Shown: positions 26,567 to 36,752 of the stretch, in pieces
Position numbering within the stretch: position 1 is the first letter of the stretch
Layout of the letters: each line of letters starts with the position of its first letter
Assembly: GCF_014773265.1 (NCBI RefSeq)
Contig: NZ_JACWMY010000017.1
Location: forward strand, 45,812-109,811
Length of the DNA stretch: 64,000 nucleotides
Origin: Mucilaginibacter pankratovii
GTDB lineage: Bacteria; Bacteroidota; Bacteroidia; Sphingobacteriales; Sphingobacteriaceae
Reading direction: 5' to 3'
Notes under the pieces: model-generated
Told to the model about the DNA's origin: nothing
Seen by the model: the letters and a program-made list of their open reading frames with translations, nothing else
The model's database searches: none
Translations under genes and position numbers: made by a program

Positions 26567-26821
26567 TATTTAAATAGAACATCATTCTTTGTATTAGTGT
26601 AACAACCTGTAAACAACTAAACTGAAAAAATTATGAAGGTAACATAGGGGGATTTGAGGGCCGATCGTCGAGGACAGCCAGGCTCAGTTAAGCAACTAAC
26701 CAATCAATATGAAAGATTAAACTTTATGATAGAAATAACAAAATGACGATTGTAAATGCGGAAAGTAAATGCGCTATCCACCATTTATCGGTTTAGTTAT
26801 TTAATCCATAGTAAATAAATT

Positions 26822-29800
26822 ATGAAAAAATCAATACTAAATATTTATAGCAAAGCGGCGCTCTTAGTGCTATTTAGCATTTTGATTTGCGCTACAGCTT
26901 TGGCGCAGAGCAAAAAAATTACCGGTATTGTGTTTGATGAAAACAATCAACCACTACCAGGGGCGACTATTAGGGCCCAATCCGGCAAAATAACCACCTC
27001 TACTAATGTAAACGGTAAGTTTACGATTGATGTACCTGATAGCGAGCGATCACTAATTGTACACTTCGTAGGATACGTAGATGAAGAGGTTGCAATTGGC
27101 AGCCTAACCAACTTTACTGTTCGCCTAACCCCAAGTTCCAAAAACCTGAATGAAGTTATCGTGGTTGGGTACGGAACTCAGCGTAAAAAAGATGTAACCG
27201 GTGCGGTTGCGTCAGTTTCCGGCAAAACGTTAAGCGAAGTTCCCGCGCCGAACTTAATAGACCAACTAAAAGGCCGTACAGCGGGGGTTGATGTAGTGAG
27301 TAATGGGTCTACACCCGGAAGCGGCGGCCAGATCCGTATAAGGGGTAACCGTACAATTACAACGGGTAATAACGACGGGCAGGACGGGCCGTTGGTGGTT
27401 TTAGATGGTATTCCTTATCCCGGCAGTATTAACGATTTTGCTCCCGAAGATATAGCATCCATTGATATATTAAAGGATGCATCCGCTACAGCTATATACG
27501 GGTCTCGCGGTGCTGGGGGCGTTATCCTGGTTACAACTAAAAGAGGGCGTACAGGCAAAACGGTTATTTCTTATGACGCGTATTATGCAAATGCCAGCGT
27601 ATTGGGCAAATATGCCGTTTATGATGGTGCGGGCTACGCGCAATTAAAGCTTGATGCCGCTACTTATAATACAGCATCTCCGGGTACCACCGCTTATCCT
27701 ATAACTCCGGCTGAGCAAGCGGCGCTGACAGCCGGCACGTCAACCGACTGGCAAAGCCTTATTTACCGTAACGCACCTACTCAAAGCCATCAGTTAAGCG
27801 TATCGGGCGGTAGCGATGCCACTCAATTTAATATTGCCGCAGGCTTTTACCGCCAGGACGGTATCATAGTAAACCAACACTTCGATCGTGCGGAGTTGCG
27901 TACAACAATTGATCATCGTATTAGCAGCCGTGTTAAGATAGGCTTAAACAGTATAAATACATTGCGTTACACCGCCCTGCCCGGTGGTGGCGGCGTACCC
28001 GGCGGCCTGGTGAGGACTACCCCGCTTGCGCCTCTTAAAAATGACGATGGCACTGTAAATCTTTTCCCGCAGATTGGAAGTATCGATGCAGCAGCAGTAA
28101 GCCCTTACACGCTTATTACCAAGGCAAGTTCTATTTATGATCGTACCCGCCGTTATTCTACATTCAATAGCTTATATGGCGAGGTGAATATTTTCGAGGG
28201 CCTTAGGTACCGTTTAAATGTTGGTTTGAATTTTATACAGGAGAACGGTAACTCTTACAATGGCACCCTTACCTATGTAAACGGCAACTCATCTTTAAAT
28301 AACGCGGCCCTTAATAACAACGAGCAATGGAATTACAATATTCAGAATTTGCTGTACTATAACAAAACGTTTAACAAGCACAGAATTGATTTTACTGCAC
28401 TTTATGAGATAACTAAAGATCATAATAAGAACAGCAATTTCAACACTACCGGTGTGCCCGCTGATTATATCCTAAACTCTAACTTTAACCTCGCAAGCGG
28501 AACCATAAGCAGCGGTGGTAGTTTTAGCGAGCAAGGCCTGCTCTCGTATATGGCACGCTTAGCTTACAGCTACGATGACCGTTACCTCTTAACCATTACC
28601 GGGAGGCGCGACGGGGCATCTTCTTTAGCACCAGGCCATCAGTGGTTTACTTACCCCGCCATAGGTTTGGGTTGGAATATCAGCAATGAGGCTTTTATGA
28701 AAAACGCTACCCTCATCAATAATTTGAAACTAAGGGGCGGTTTCGGTATATCCGGTAACCGAAATGTAGGTGCTTACGCCACATTAGGCGGTTTAACCTC
28801 AACTGCTTACAATTTCGGCAGCGCGGGGCAACTGGCTTATACAGTTACCAGTTTGCCGAACCCTAATTTAGGGTGGCAGTCAACAGCACAAGCAGATATT
28901 GGATTAGATATCACCTTTTTGAATAACCGCATAACGGCCAATATTGACGTTTATCAGCAAAAAACCAAGGATATCCTTTTACAGGTTAGCCTGCCACCAA
29001 GCACAGGTACCGGTAATACTTTCCAAAACCTTGGTAAAACCGAAAGCAAAGGTATAGAGATCAACTTATCTACTATTAACATTCAAACAAAAGGCGGCTT
29101 CACCTGGAGCACCGATTTTAGTTTTGCGGTTAACAGGGAAAAAATTACGCAATTGACAAATCCGGGGCAATTGAGCGATCCGGGAAATGGGTGGTTTGTG
29201 GGCCAACCGCTGAACGTTATATATGACGTAAAGAAAATTGGTATTTGGCAAACTGCCGATAAAACCAGTGGAACATTGGCAAAACAAACATCCCCTGTGC
29301 AGTTCCCGGGACAAATTAGGGTGGAGGATGTGAATAACGATGGTGTAATTAATTCAAATGACCGGCAGATACTTGGTAATTTCCAACCGAAATGGGTTGG
29401 AGGCTTTACTACCCGCTTCGCTTACAAATCGTTCGATCTTTCTGCCATTTTTTATGCACGTATGGGTATGAAGGTGCTACTGCCTTATTTTACTGCTGAT
29501 GGCGGTGCGGCGGGCTTTCCCTTCTTTAACCAGGGCCGTGTTAACCAAATCAAAACAAATTATTGGACCACAACAAACCCAACTAATGATTTCCCTGCGC
29601 CCGATGCCAGTACAGATCGTTTGCTGTTTGGTTCAACGCTGGGCTATTACGATGGATCATTTATTAAATGCCGTAGTATTAACCTCGGCTATGTATTACC
29701 TACCAACTTAATCAAGAAAATAGGTTTAAGCAGTTTACGTGTTTACGCTAATGCAACCAATCCATTTATAGTTTATTCGCCAATAGTGAGAGACCATTTA

Positions 29801-29944
29801 GCGCTCGATCCGGAAGGCAATGGGTATGGCGGTTCGGTAAATAACAACGGCGGTAATGCAGCTGTAAATAACCGTGCTGTAAGCGTTAATCTTAACAACC
29901 CTTCTTACAGGCAATTTACTGTAGGTGTAAATGCTAAATTTTAA
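26822..29944 (+). CDS. SusC/RagA-family TonB-dependent receptor (HTCS-linked)
   Basis: 1040-residue outer-membrane importer. The signal peptide ends ATALAQ, the carboxypeptidase-regulatory-like domain is at about 31-105, the TonB-box-like LNEVIVVGYGTQRKKDVTG is near 110-130, and the plug carries ATAIYGSRGAGGVILVTTKR at about 220. The barrel ends VGVNAKF. SusD follows 18 bases later, so they form a two-gene unit closed by the terminator at 31824. No enzyme gene belongs to this unit; the pair may import oligosaccharides made by enzymes encoded elsewhere. The divergent HTCS and the two palindromes upstream are its likely controls. Confidence 0.95.
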   Translation: MKKSILNIYSKAALLVLFSILICATALAQSKKITGIVFDENNQPLPGATIRAQSGKITTSTNVNGKFTIDVPDSERSLIVHFVGYVDEEVAIGSLTNFTVRLTPSSKNLNEVIVVGYGTQRKKDVTGAVASVSGKTLSEVPAPNLIDQLKGRTAGVDVVSNGSTPGSGGQIRIRGNRTITTGNNDGQDGPLVVLDGIPYPGSINDFAPEDIASIDILKDASATAIYGSRGAGGVILVTTKRGRTGKTVISYDAYYANASVLGKYAVYDGAGYAQLKLDAATYNTASPGTTAYPITPAEQAALTAGTSTDWQSLIYRNAPTQSHQLSVSGGSDATQFNIAAGFYRQDGIIVNQHFDRAELRTTIDHRISSRVKIGLNSINTLRYTALPGGGGVPGGLVRTTPLAPLKNDDGTVNLFPQIGSIDAAAVSPYTLITKASSIYDRTRRYSTFNSLYGEVNIFEGLRYRLNVGLNFIQENGNSYNGTLTYVNGNSSLNNAALNNNEQWNYNIQNLLYYNKTFNKHRIDFTALYEITKDHNKNSNFNTTGVPADYILNSNFNLASGTISSGGSFSEQGLLSYMARLAYSYDDRYLLTITGRRDGASSLAPGHQWFTYPAIGLGWNISNEAFMKNATLINNLKLRGGFGISGNRNVGAYATLGGLTSTAYNFGSAGQLAYTVTSLPNPNLGWQSTAQADIGLDITFLNNRITANIDVYQQKTKDILLQVSLPPSTGTGNTFQNLGKTESKGIEINLSTINIQTKGGFTWSTDFSFAVNREKITQLTNPGQLSDPGNGWFVGQPLNVIYDVKKIGIWQTADKTSGTLAKQTSPVQFPGQIRVEDVNNDGVINSNDRQILGNFQPKWVGGFTTRFAYKSFDLSAIFYARMGMKVLLPYFTADGGAAGFPFFNQGRVNQIKTNYWTTTNPTNDFPAPDASTDRLLFGSTLGYYDGSFIKCRSINLGYVLPTNLIKKIGLSSLRVYANATNPFIVYSPIVRDHLALDPEGNGYGGSVNNNGGNAAVNNRAVSVNLNNPSYRQFTVGVNAKF

Positions 29945-29962
29945 AATTAAAGAGATACTGAT

Positions 29963-31786
29963 ATGAAAACAAATAAAAAATTTGCGTGTGCTTTTTTAAT
30001 TTTTACGGCACTTTTAGGCAATGGCTGCAAGAAAATATTGGAGGAACATCCGCAGTCGAGTATAGTTCCATCGTTTTTTAATACACCTTCGGGAGTTTTA
30101 GGCGGAATTGCAGGGGGGTATGCTGCTATACGTGAGGCTACCTATGGCACCGAAGGTTTCACCGCCGAAATGGACGCCGGTACCGATGATCATTTAGCCG
30201 GCGGTAGCGCCAGCGGGATCCAGCTATATACCTATAATGGTATTAACTCAAGTGTTGGTGGCGCTGGCTTTGCCGATGCTTACAGGGCCATTAATACCAT
30301 GAATGGCGTATTGCAATATGGTCAAAGCATTGATCTGGATGCTGCAACACGTAAACAATACCTTGCCCAGGCTAAATTTATAAGGGCATTCTGGTATTTT
30401 TTATTGGTACAAAAACATGGCGATGTGCCATTGCATACCGAATTTATAACGGTGCCTACAAAAGCTGATACAAGGGCACCAGTAGCGGATGTTTACAAAG
30501 TAATTATCAAGGACTTAACAGAAGCAGCAGCAGATCTACCGAATGTTCCCACCGCTCCGTTTACGGGTAAAGCAGCTTGTAAACCGGTTGCTCAATTTTT
30601 GCTGGCACGTGTGTACCTTACAAGAGGATGGTTAACCAATACCCCGGCAGATTTTCAACAGGCATACAGCCTTTTTACCGATCTCATTGCCAATAAAGGC
30701 AGTTATGGCTGGGATTTGTGGCAAGATTATGGCGATGCTTTTAATCCTGCGAATGATAATGGGAAAGAAACCATTTTTGTGAGCGACCATAACATCGATA
30801 CTAAATATGGCATTTATCCGCTTGGGCAAGCACAAGGTGGAGGGCCATACAACCTTTTGCCTTGGTTCACCAATTTTAACTACCCAAATCTAAGTGGCAT
30901 AAATTCATATGAAAGCACCTCCGGCAGTTTGGTTACTACGGGGGCAGGAGCCATGATACGCGATGTTCAGTACGGCCGTCCATACACCAGGACAAGGCCA
31001 AATTCGGACCCTGTTAAAACTGGTGTTAACGCCGGAAAACGCTACATATTAGACCAGGCCTTTGTTAAGCGTGATGTTGATTCGCGCTACGAGAACACAT
31101 TCTACACCGCATGGATCTCTAACGTAGCCACAGCCAACACTGCTGCTGCCGCAAATAACAAACGCGGAATATCTTACACAATGGTACCCGGGGTAGATAC
31201 CGGCATCTACATGCCGCCTTTTGATGTTGCCGGTGCGCCGCAATTTGTGGGTGCCCGCCCTTTTAAAGGTATTGTAATACCACCTAAGTACTGGAATAAC
31301 AATATATTCCCATCTGTAAAGAAATTTATGGACCCGAGCCGGGCCGCCGCCAATTTTAACGACCCGTCGACCAGGCCGGTTGTCATATGGCGTTTCTCGG
31401 ATGTTTACTTGCTGGCTGGCGAGGCTGCCTTTAAACTTGGAGATTTAGCTAATGCGGCTAAGTGGATAAACGTGGTTAGGCAACGTGCGGCGTACCGTAA
31501 AACAAATACTGCTGCTCAGAATTTGGCAGCGGTTGCCGACATGACTATTCAACCATCTGATGTTACACTCGACTTTATTTTGGACGAACGAAGCCGCGAG
31601 TTTTTTGCTGAATGCCAAAGGTGGCTCGATCTGGTGCGTACACGTACCTTAACTGCAAGGGTAAAAGCCTGGAACAACGAAGCAGCGGCTTATGTAAAGG
31701 ATGAGTTTATGCTGAGGGCAATCCCGCAATCGGAAATTGATTTGGTAACGGAAGGGCCTAAGATGCCGCAAAACCCTGGTTATTAA
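29963..31786 (+). CDS. SusD/RagB-family lipoprotein (HTCS-linked)
   Basis: Surface glycan-binding lipoprotein of 607 residues, longer than most SusD proteins because of an insertion in the middle (about residues 290-430, rich in Asn, Ala and Pro). Signal peptide with lipobox LGNGC followed by KKILEE. Helical family motifs include AKFIRAFWYFLLVQKHGDVPL and FSDVYLLAGEAAFKLGD, and the C-terminus reads AIPQSEIDLVTEGPKMPQNP. It partners the SusC 18 bases upstream and is the last gene before the terminator at 31824. Confidence 0.95.
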   Translation: MKTNKKFACAFLIFTALLGNGCKKILEEHPQSSIVPSFFNTPSGVLGGIAGGYAAIREATYGTEGFTAEMDAGTDDHLAGGSASGIQLYTYNGINSSVGGAGFADAYRAINTMNGVLQYGQSIDLDAATRKQYLAQAKFIRAFWYFLLVQKHGDVPLHTEFITVPTKADTRAPVADVYKVIIKDLTEAAADLPNVPTAPFTGKAACKPVAQFLLARVYLTRGWLTNTPADFQQAYSLFTDLIANKGSYGWDLWQDYGDAFNPANDNGKETIFVSDHNIDTKYGIYPLGQAQGGGPYNLLPWFTNFNYPNLSGINSYESTSGSLVTTGAGAMIRDVQYGRPYTRTRPNSDPVKTGVNAGKRYILDQAFVKRDVDSRYENTFYTAWISNVATANTAAAANNKRGISYTMVPGVDTGIYMPPFDVAGAPQFVGARPFKGIVIPPKYWNNNIFPSVKKFMDPSRAAANFNDPSTRPVVIWRFSDVYLLAGEAAFKLGDLANAAKWINVVRQRAAYRKTNTAAQNLAAVADMTIQPSDVTLDFILDERSREFFAECQRWLDLVRTRTLTARVKAWNNEAAAYVKDEFMLRAIPQSEIDLVTEGPKMPQNPGY

Positions 31787-31823
31787 TCTTGGTTGTGTAA
31801 TTTTATTGCCTATGTGAATCATT

Positions 31824-31858
31824 AAGAGGCCGTTCCGTTACGAACGGCCTCTTTTTTT
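31824..31858 (+). terminator. Rho-independent terminator after the SusC/SusD pair
   Basis: Perfect 12-base stem AAGAGGCCGTTC / GAACGGCCTCTT (31824-31835 with 31842-31853), six-base loop, then a T run to 31858. It begins 38 bases past the SusD stop. Confidence 0.92.
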
Positions 31859-32067
31859 GCATAATACGATTGGTGTTGCGATGATAGCGGCGATTTAACA
31901 CAACCACTGAACATTTGGTAGAGGGAGGTTATTTATATTCTGGTGATTAGCTAAGGAGTTGGCACTTTTATCTCGTTAATTACGAATTAATCTTACTTTT
32001 ATCTATCTTAGTATACCGGCTTGCTAAGGGCCAGGTTCCTGATTTCGAAGATCTCAACTAAATTTTA

Positions 32068-35000
32068 ATGCGTGTAAAACTTTATATTGTCGTTTCAGCA
32101 TTGTTTTTTGCTTACACCAACAATTTTGCGCAAAACAGCCAATACCAATTTTCACGGCTCAATGTAAGCAATGGACTATCTCACAACCAGGTTACTTGCA
32201 TATTTAAAGATCCCAAAGGCTTCATGTGGTTCGGCACGGCTTCGGGCCTTAACCGTTATGACGGTTATACTTTTAAAGTATTCAAGCACGACGTAAATAA
32301 TAAAAACTCCATTAAGGAGGATTTTATAACTAATATTTGCGAAGGGCCTGACAAAAAGTTATGGGTAACAACCCCAAGCGGATATTCCTATTACGACCCC
32401 GAAACGGAGCAGTTTAATAATGACGTACCGTCAATGGGTAATTCTTTCAAACTTCCGGAGTATCCGCTCGTTTCCAAGATACTTCACAACGGCAAAGGCG
32501 ACTTTTGGTTTTTGCGTCCTGATTCGGGCCTTTACAGGTATAATGAGCTGAAAAAAACTGCCACGCATTATTATCATCACCATAGTTCCAACCCATCATT
32601 ATATTCAAATTCTGTTACAGACATTGAGCAGGATGCAAGCGGCAACATATGGATTGCTTATAACGACGGCGTAGTAGAGCTATTTGATGTAAAACGCAAT
32701 GCAATTACGTACCATACCGATATTTTTAAAAAAGCTGCTAATAATAGGGGCAGGAACTATTCGATAACTATTGACAGTGAAGGCGATCTCTGGGTGTTTA
32801 ACCCCAACATGGATTCCGGCGTTTATTATTACAGCCGCCGTACGGGACGGTTCCGCTACATCACAAAAGAATCGGCAGAGACACCGCTTACGTCGAACAT
32901 CATCATTAATATTATTCAGGCCGACGACGGGCTTATGTGGATCTCCACTGATCATGGTGGCGTAAACTTATTAGATAAAAAAAGCGGGAAAATTACTTAT
33001 CTACTAAATAGGGAAGATGATCCGAAATCATTGGGACAGAACACTGTATTGCTTTACAAAGACAACACAGGCATTATGTGGGCCGGTACTCTTAAAGAGG
33101 GGGTAAGTTATTATCATAAAAATATTATCAGGTTCCCGTTATACAGGCATTTTGCCTCAGATCCCGGGAGTATTAAGTTTGAAGACGTTAATAAATTTGT
33201 TGAAGATAAAAAGGGTAACTTATGGATCGGGACAAACGGGGGCGGTTTAATTTATTTTGATCGCAAAACGGGCAGGTTTACCCAGTATAAACACGATCCC
33301 GGAAACCCGAATAGCCTCAGCAGTGATATTATTGTAAGCTTATGTATCGACCATGATCAGCAACTATGGATAGGCACCTATTTTGGAGGGCTGGATCATT
33401 TTGACGGAAGAAAATTTAGTCACTACAAACATAATGATAAGGTGCCCACGAGCATTGCTGATGACCGGGTATGGAATATCCTGGAAGATTCATCGAACCG
33501 GTTATGGATAGGCACTTTTGCGGCGGGATTGCAAATATTTGACAGGGACAAAAAAATATTTTTCGCTCCATTTAAGCAAACGGCTATCAAGTCGCCTTAT
33601 ATATCCGCTCTTTTTGAGGACACCAAAGGTAATTTCTGGGTAGGAGGATATTTTGGGATAAGTAAAATATTAAAAAATGGGCGTGGCGTTATATATTATA
33701 ATAACAAGAAAAACGACCCTAACAGTTTGATCAATGATGACATCCATAGTATCACGCAGGACAGCCGCGGCCTGATGTGGATAGCGACAAGGGGCGGACT
33801 AAGCATATTGAACCCCGAAACTAATCGTTTTATATCGCTGACGAAAAAGGACGGGTTGCCCGACAACCAGGTTTCGAAAGTATTGGAAGATAGTAGGGGA
33901 GCCATGTGGTTAAGTACATCAAACGGGCTGAGCCGGATAACGTTGACACCCGGCAACGGCACCTATAAATTTCAATTTGAAAATTTTGATGAAACTGATG
34001 GCCTGCAGGGCAGAGAGTTTAGTGTATATGCAGCCTTAAAAACCAATAAAGGGGAATTGATATTTGGCGGCTCTCACGGCTTTAATATTTTCGACCCACT
34101 GAGTATACACCCGAATATCGGGAAGCCTAAATTAATTTTCACCGGTTTTCAGCTATTTAACAAAAGTATAGCAGCCAATGAAGAAATTGACGGCCATGTT
34201 GTATTAACTAAAGCAATTTCGGCCACACAGGAGATAACGCTAAATCACAGCGAAAATGTGTTTACCATTGAATTTGCCGCCTTAAATTTCTTTAACCCCA
34301 ATAAAATAACGCATCAATATATGCTGGAGGGTTTTGATAAAGAGTGGCTTACCGCAGACAATGCTACCCGGAAAGCTACCTACACCAACCTTGATGGAGG
34401 CAATTATACCTTTAAGGTAAGGGCTATTGGCCAGGAGGGAAAATGGAAACCCAGCTATATAAAATTAAAAATAAAGGTATTACCCCCGTTCTGGAAATCG
34501 CCAATCGCCTATGTTATATATGTTTTCTCTATCATCGCGGTATTGTATTACATCCGCAAACAAGGCATTAAAAAAATAGAAACCCGGTTTGAGATAGAGC
34601 GCGTGCGAAAGGAAGCACAGGATAAGCACGAACTGGATATAATGAAAATAGATTTTTTTACCAACGTTAGTCACGAATTCCGAACGCCAATCGCCCTAAT
34701 TATGGCACCAGTTGAAAAGTTGTTAAAACAGGCTGATGATAATTATAGTCGGCGAAAGCTTCAAATGATCCACGAAAATTCTAAGCGGCTGCTTAATATG
34801 ATTAACCAGCTATTGGATTTTAGTAAAATGACAGTAAAAAAACTTCAGCTTGACCTGCGTGAAGCTGATATCATTAAAATTATTAAAGAAGCATGCGGTC
34901 TGTTTACCGATCTGGCGGATAAAAAATATATCAGCTTTTCATTTAAGTGTGATACTGATTCGGGATTTGCTTTTTTTGATCAGGATAAAGTTGAAAGAAT

Positions 35001-36180
35001 ACTTTTTAACCTGCTTTCAAATGCATTTAAGTTTACCCCCGATTTTGGTAGTGTAGCAGTTGAAGCAAAGTTGTTGGAATCCAACAGCGTGGAAATGACC
35101 TTGCTTGAAATTAAGGTAATAGATTCGGGTGTCGGTATTCCGGCTGAAAAACACAATAAAATATTTGAGCGGTTTTTTCAGAATGATATGCCCGCTTCGT
35201 TAATTAACCAGGGAAGTGGTATTGGTTTATCAATTACAAAAGAGTTTGTTGATCTGATGGGTGGCGCCATTTCTGTTGAAAGTGAACATGGAAAAGGGAG
35301 TTGTTTTATTGTGCGGCTGCCATTAACGATAACCCAGAAAAATAATTTTACCGGTATTGAAAATACCCCCGAAGAAGTGGAAGCTCCTAAACCCGACAGG
35401 CCAAATCAGGAAAAACGGAATAAAAATATTACCATTTTAATTGTGGAGGACAACCCCGATTTCAGGGCTTGTCTAAAAGATGATCTTAAGCATTTATATG
35501 CTATTGCTGAAGCCGCAAACGGTAAAGACGGCTGGCAAAAGGCACTGGCTTTACATCCCGATCTGATCATCAGCGATATTAACATGGCCGAAGTTGATGG
35601 TATTGATTTTTGCAAAAAGATCCGTAGCGATAAACGCACCGAACACACACCGTTTATATTAATTACCGCTTTTACCGGCGACGAAAAGCAACTGGCCGGT
35701 TTGGAGACAGGGGCGAACGACTACCTTTCCAAGCCTTTTAATTTTGACATATTACGCTTTAAGGTTCATAATTTGCTTAAAAATCAGCAGGTAGTAAAAG
35801 AAACATATCGAAGGCAAATTGAAGCGAAACCGGGCGATCTGGAAATCGAAACTCCCGATACGAAATTTATGAAAAAGTTATTGGCTGTAATTGAAGAGAA
35901 TATTCCGAATGCCAACTTTTCAGTTGAATTGCTAAGCAGTAAGATGAATATGAGCCGTACAACGTTATATAATAAAGTATTTAATCTTTCTGGCAAAACT
36001 CCGGTTGAGTTTATTAGGTCGGTAAGGTTAAAAAGAGCAGCACAATTCCTACTCACAAAACAATTCACCATAGCCGTAACTGCCTATGAGGTAGGTTTCA
36101 ACGACGCGAAATATTTTTCTAAAGTATTTAAAGAAGAATTTTTGATGACACCTTCCGAGTACCTGGACAGTAAAGATTGA
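32068..36180 (+). CDS. Hybrid two-component system sensor/regulator (HTCS) of the GH5/GH43/GH51 locus
   Basis: 1370-residue one-protein sensor and transcription factor. The signal peptide ends TNNFAQ. Approximate layout: Reg_prop propellers 25-735 (repeated W-I-G-T blade motifs such as NLWIGTNGGGL), Y_Y_Y 740-800, membrane segment 807-830, HisKA with VSHEFRTPIAL about 863, HATPase with GSGIGLSITKEF about 1050, receiver from ILIVEDNPDF about 1123 with SDINMAEVDG and NDYLSKPF, and an AraC helix-turn-helix from about 1270 (MSRTTLYNKV, VGFNDAKYFSKVFKEEF). It lies on the same strand as, and 572 bases before, the SusC at 36753, and is the natural activator of the 36.7-49.6 kb enzyme locus. It is clearly paralogous to the HTCS at 21655. 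Confidence 0.95.
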   Translation: MRVKLYIVVSALFFAYTNNFAQNSQYQFSRLNVSNGLSHNQVTCIFKDPKGFMWFGTASGLNRYDGYTFKVFKHDVNNKNSIKEDFITNICEGPDKKLWVTTPSGYSYYDPETEQFNNDVPSMGNSFKLPEYPLVSKILHNGKGDFWFLRPDSGLYRYNELKKTATHYYHHHSSNPSLYSNSVTDIEQDASGNIWIAYNDGVVELFDVKRNAITYHTDIFKKAANNRGRNYSITIDSEGDLWVFNPNMDSGVYYYSRRTGRFRYITKESAETPLTSNIIINIIQADDGLMWISTDHGGVNLLDKKSGKITYLLNREDDPKSLGQNTVLLYKDNTGIMWAGTLKEGVSYYHKNIIRFPLYRHFASDPGSIKFEDVNKFVEDKKGNLWIGTNGGGLIYFDRKTGRFTQYKHDPGNPNSLSSDIIVSLCIDHDQQLWIGTYFGGLDHFDGRKFSHYKHNDKVPTSIADDRVWNILEDSSNRLWIGTFAAGLQIFDRDKKIFFAPFKQTAIKSPYISALFEDTKGNFWVGGYFGISKILKNGRGVIYYNNKKNDPNSLINDDIHSITQDSRGLMWIATRGGLSILNPETNRFISLTKKDGLPDNQVSKVLEDSRGAMWLSTSNGLSRITLTPGNGTYKFQFENFDETDGLQGREFSVYAALKTNKGELIFGGSHGFNIFDPLSIHPNIGKPKLIFTGFQLFNKSIAANEEIDGHVVLTKAISATQEITLNHSENVFTIEFAALNFFNPNKITHQYMLEGFDKEWLTADNATRKATYTNLDGGNYTFKVRAIGQEGKWKPSYIKLKIKVLPPFWKSPIAYVIYVFSIIAVLYYIRKQGIKKIETRFEIERVRKEAQDKHELDIMKIDFFTNVSHEFRTPIALIMAPVEKLLKQADDNYSRRKLQMIHENSKRLLNMINQLLDFSKMTVKKLQLDLREADIIKIIKEACGLFTDLADKKYISFSFKCDTDSGFAFFDQDKVERILFNLLSNAFKFTPDFGSVAVEAKLLESNSVEMTLLEIKVIDSGVGIPAEKHNKIFERFFQNDMPASLINQGSGIGLSITKEFVDLMGGAISVESEHGKGSCFIVRLPLTITQKNNFTGIENTPEEVEAPKPDRPNQEKRNKNITILIVEDNPDFRACLKDDLKHLYAIAEAANGKDGWQKALALHPDLIISDINMAEVDGIDFCKKIRSDKRTEHTPFILITAFTGDEKQLAGLETGANDYLSKPFNFDILRFKVHNLLKNQQVVKETYRRQIEAKPGDLEIETPDTKFMKKLLAVIEENIPNANFSVELLSSKMNMSRTTLYNKVFNLSGKTPVEFIRSVRLKRAAQFLLTKQFTIAVTAYEVGFNDAKYFSKVFKEEFLMTPSEYLDSKD

Positions 36181-36752
36181 TTTTCTCACGTCAATCCCAC
36201 CGATTCAAATAGTTTATAGTTGTAAAAAAAACTGCCTTTTGCAAAGGCCGGTATAACATTATTTCCCCTCTTTATTATGCTAATTATCTTATTATCAGTA
36301 ATTTGATTTTTAAGAAGATTAACATTTTTCATACCAATCACCCACATTAGCACACTCGGCTATCTGGGCTTACAGGGTACATTTACCTTAATATAATACG
36401 ACCAACTTATTATATGTAAACCCTGATTTATAAACCAACAAGTTAGATTATTCCTAAAAACCGCATTTACGTGTTTTTGGCTTTTTTGATTTTTTCACCC
36501 TGCAGGAATCTTTTTATTGGAGAGTTTCCCGCTTTAGGGTAACCTCAAAATAAAGCCTTTTTGATATGAGCGGATAATCGGATCGCTTAGTTTTTTGGCG
36601 GCACACCTGATTGATGCATTAAATAATATTGAGCAATAAATTTCAAACCCAATAAAGACCACCTTACTAGATTATGAAGAAAAACCAAGATTGAAAACCA
36701 ACCAACCAACCAACAATGAACCAATTAAAAAACCTTAAAATCCCTTTATAAG
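36181..36752 (+). other. Control region between HTCS and the GH5/GH43/GH51 locus
   Basis: 572 bases without a gene. No consensus promoter with correct spacing is visible, as expected for an HTCS-activated SusC promoter. Near the end is a short tetranucleotide run, AACC four times plus AAC (36696-36714), followed at once by an 11-codon micro-ORF (ATG 36716, stop TAA 36749-36751) that ends one base before the SusC start codon. No AATCGATT-type palindrome is present, unlike the other SusC loci with enzyme-free pairs. Confidence 0.5.

Larger units (their letters stand above)
25807..26821. other. Long divergent regulatory region between HTCS and SusC
   Basis: About 1 kb without a gene. It contains two LacI-operator-like palindromes (25953, 26557), a hairpin terminator facing left (26036), and three micro-ORFs on + that each begin ATGAA and stop within five codons (26083-26100, 26633-26647, 26709-26720). 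I see no TTTG/TAnnTTTG pair with correct spacing, which fits an activator-dependent SusC promoter. The AraC-type output of the HTCS should bind close to the SusC start, but no obvious direct repeat marks its site. Confidence 0.6.
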
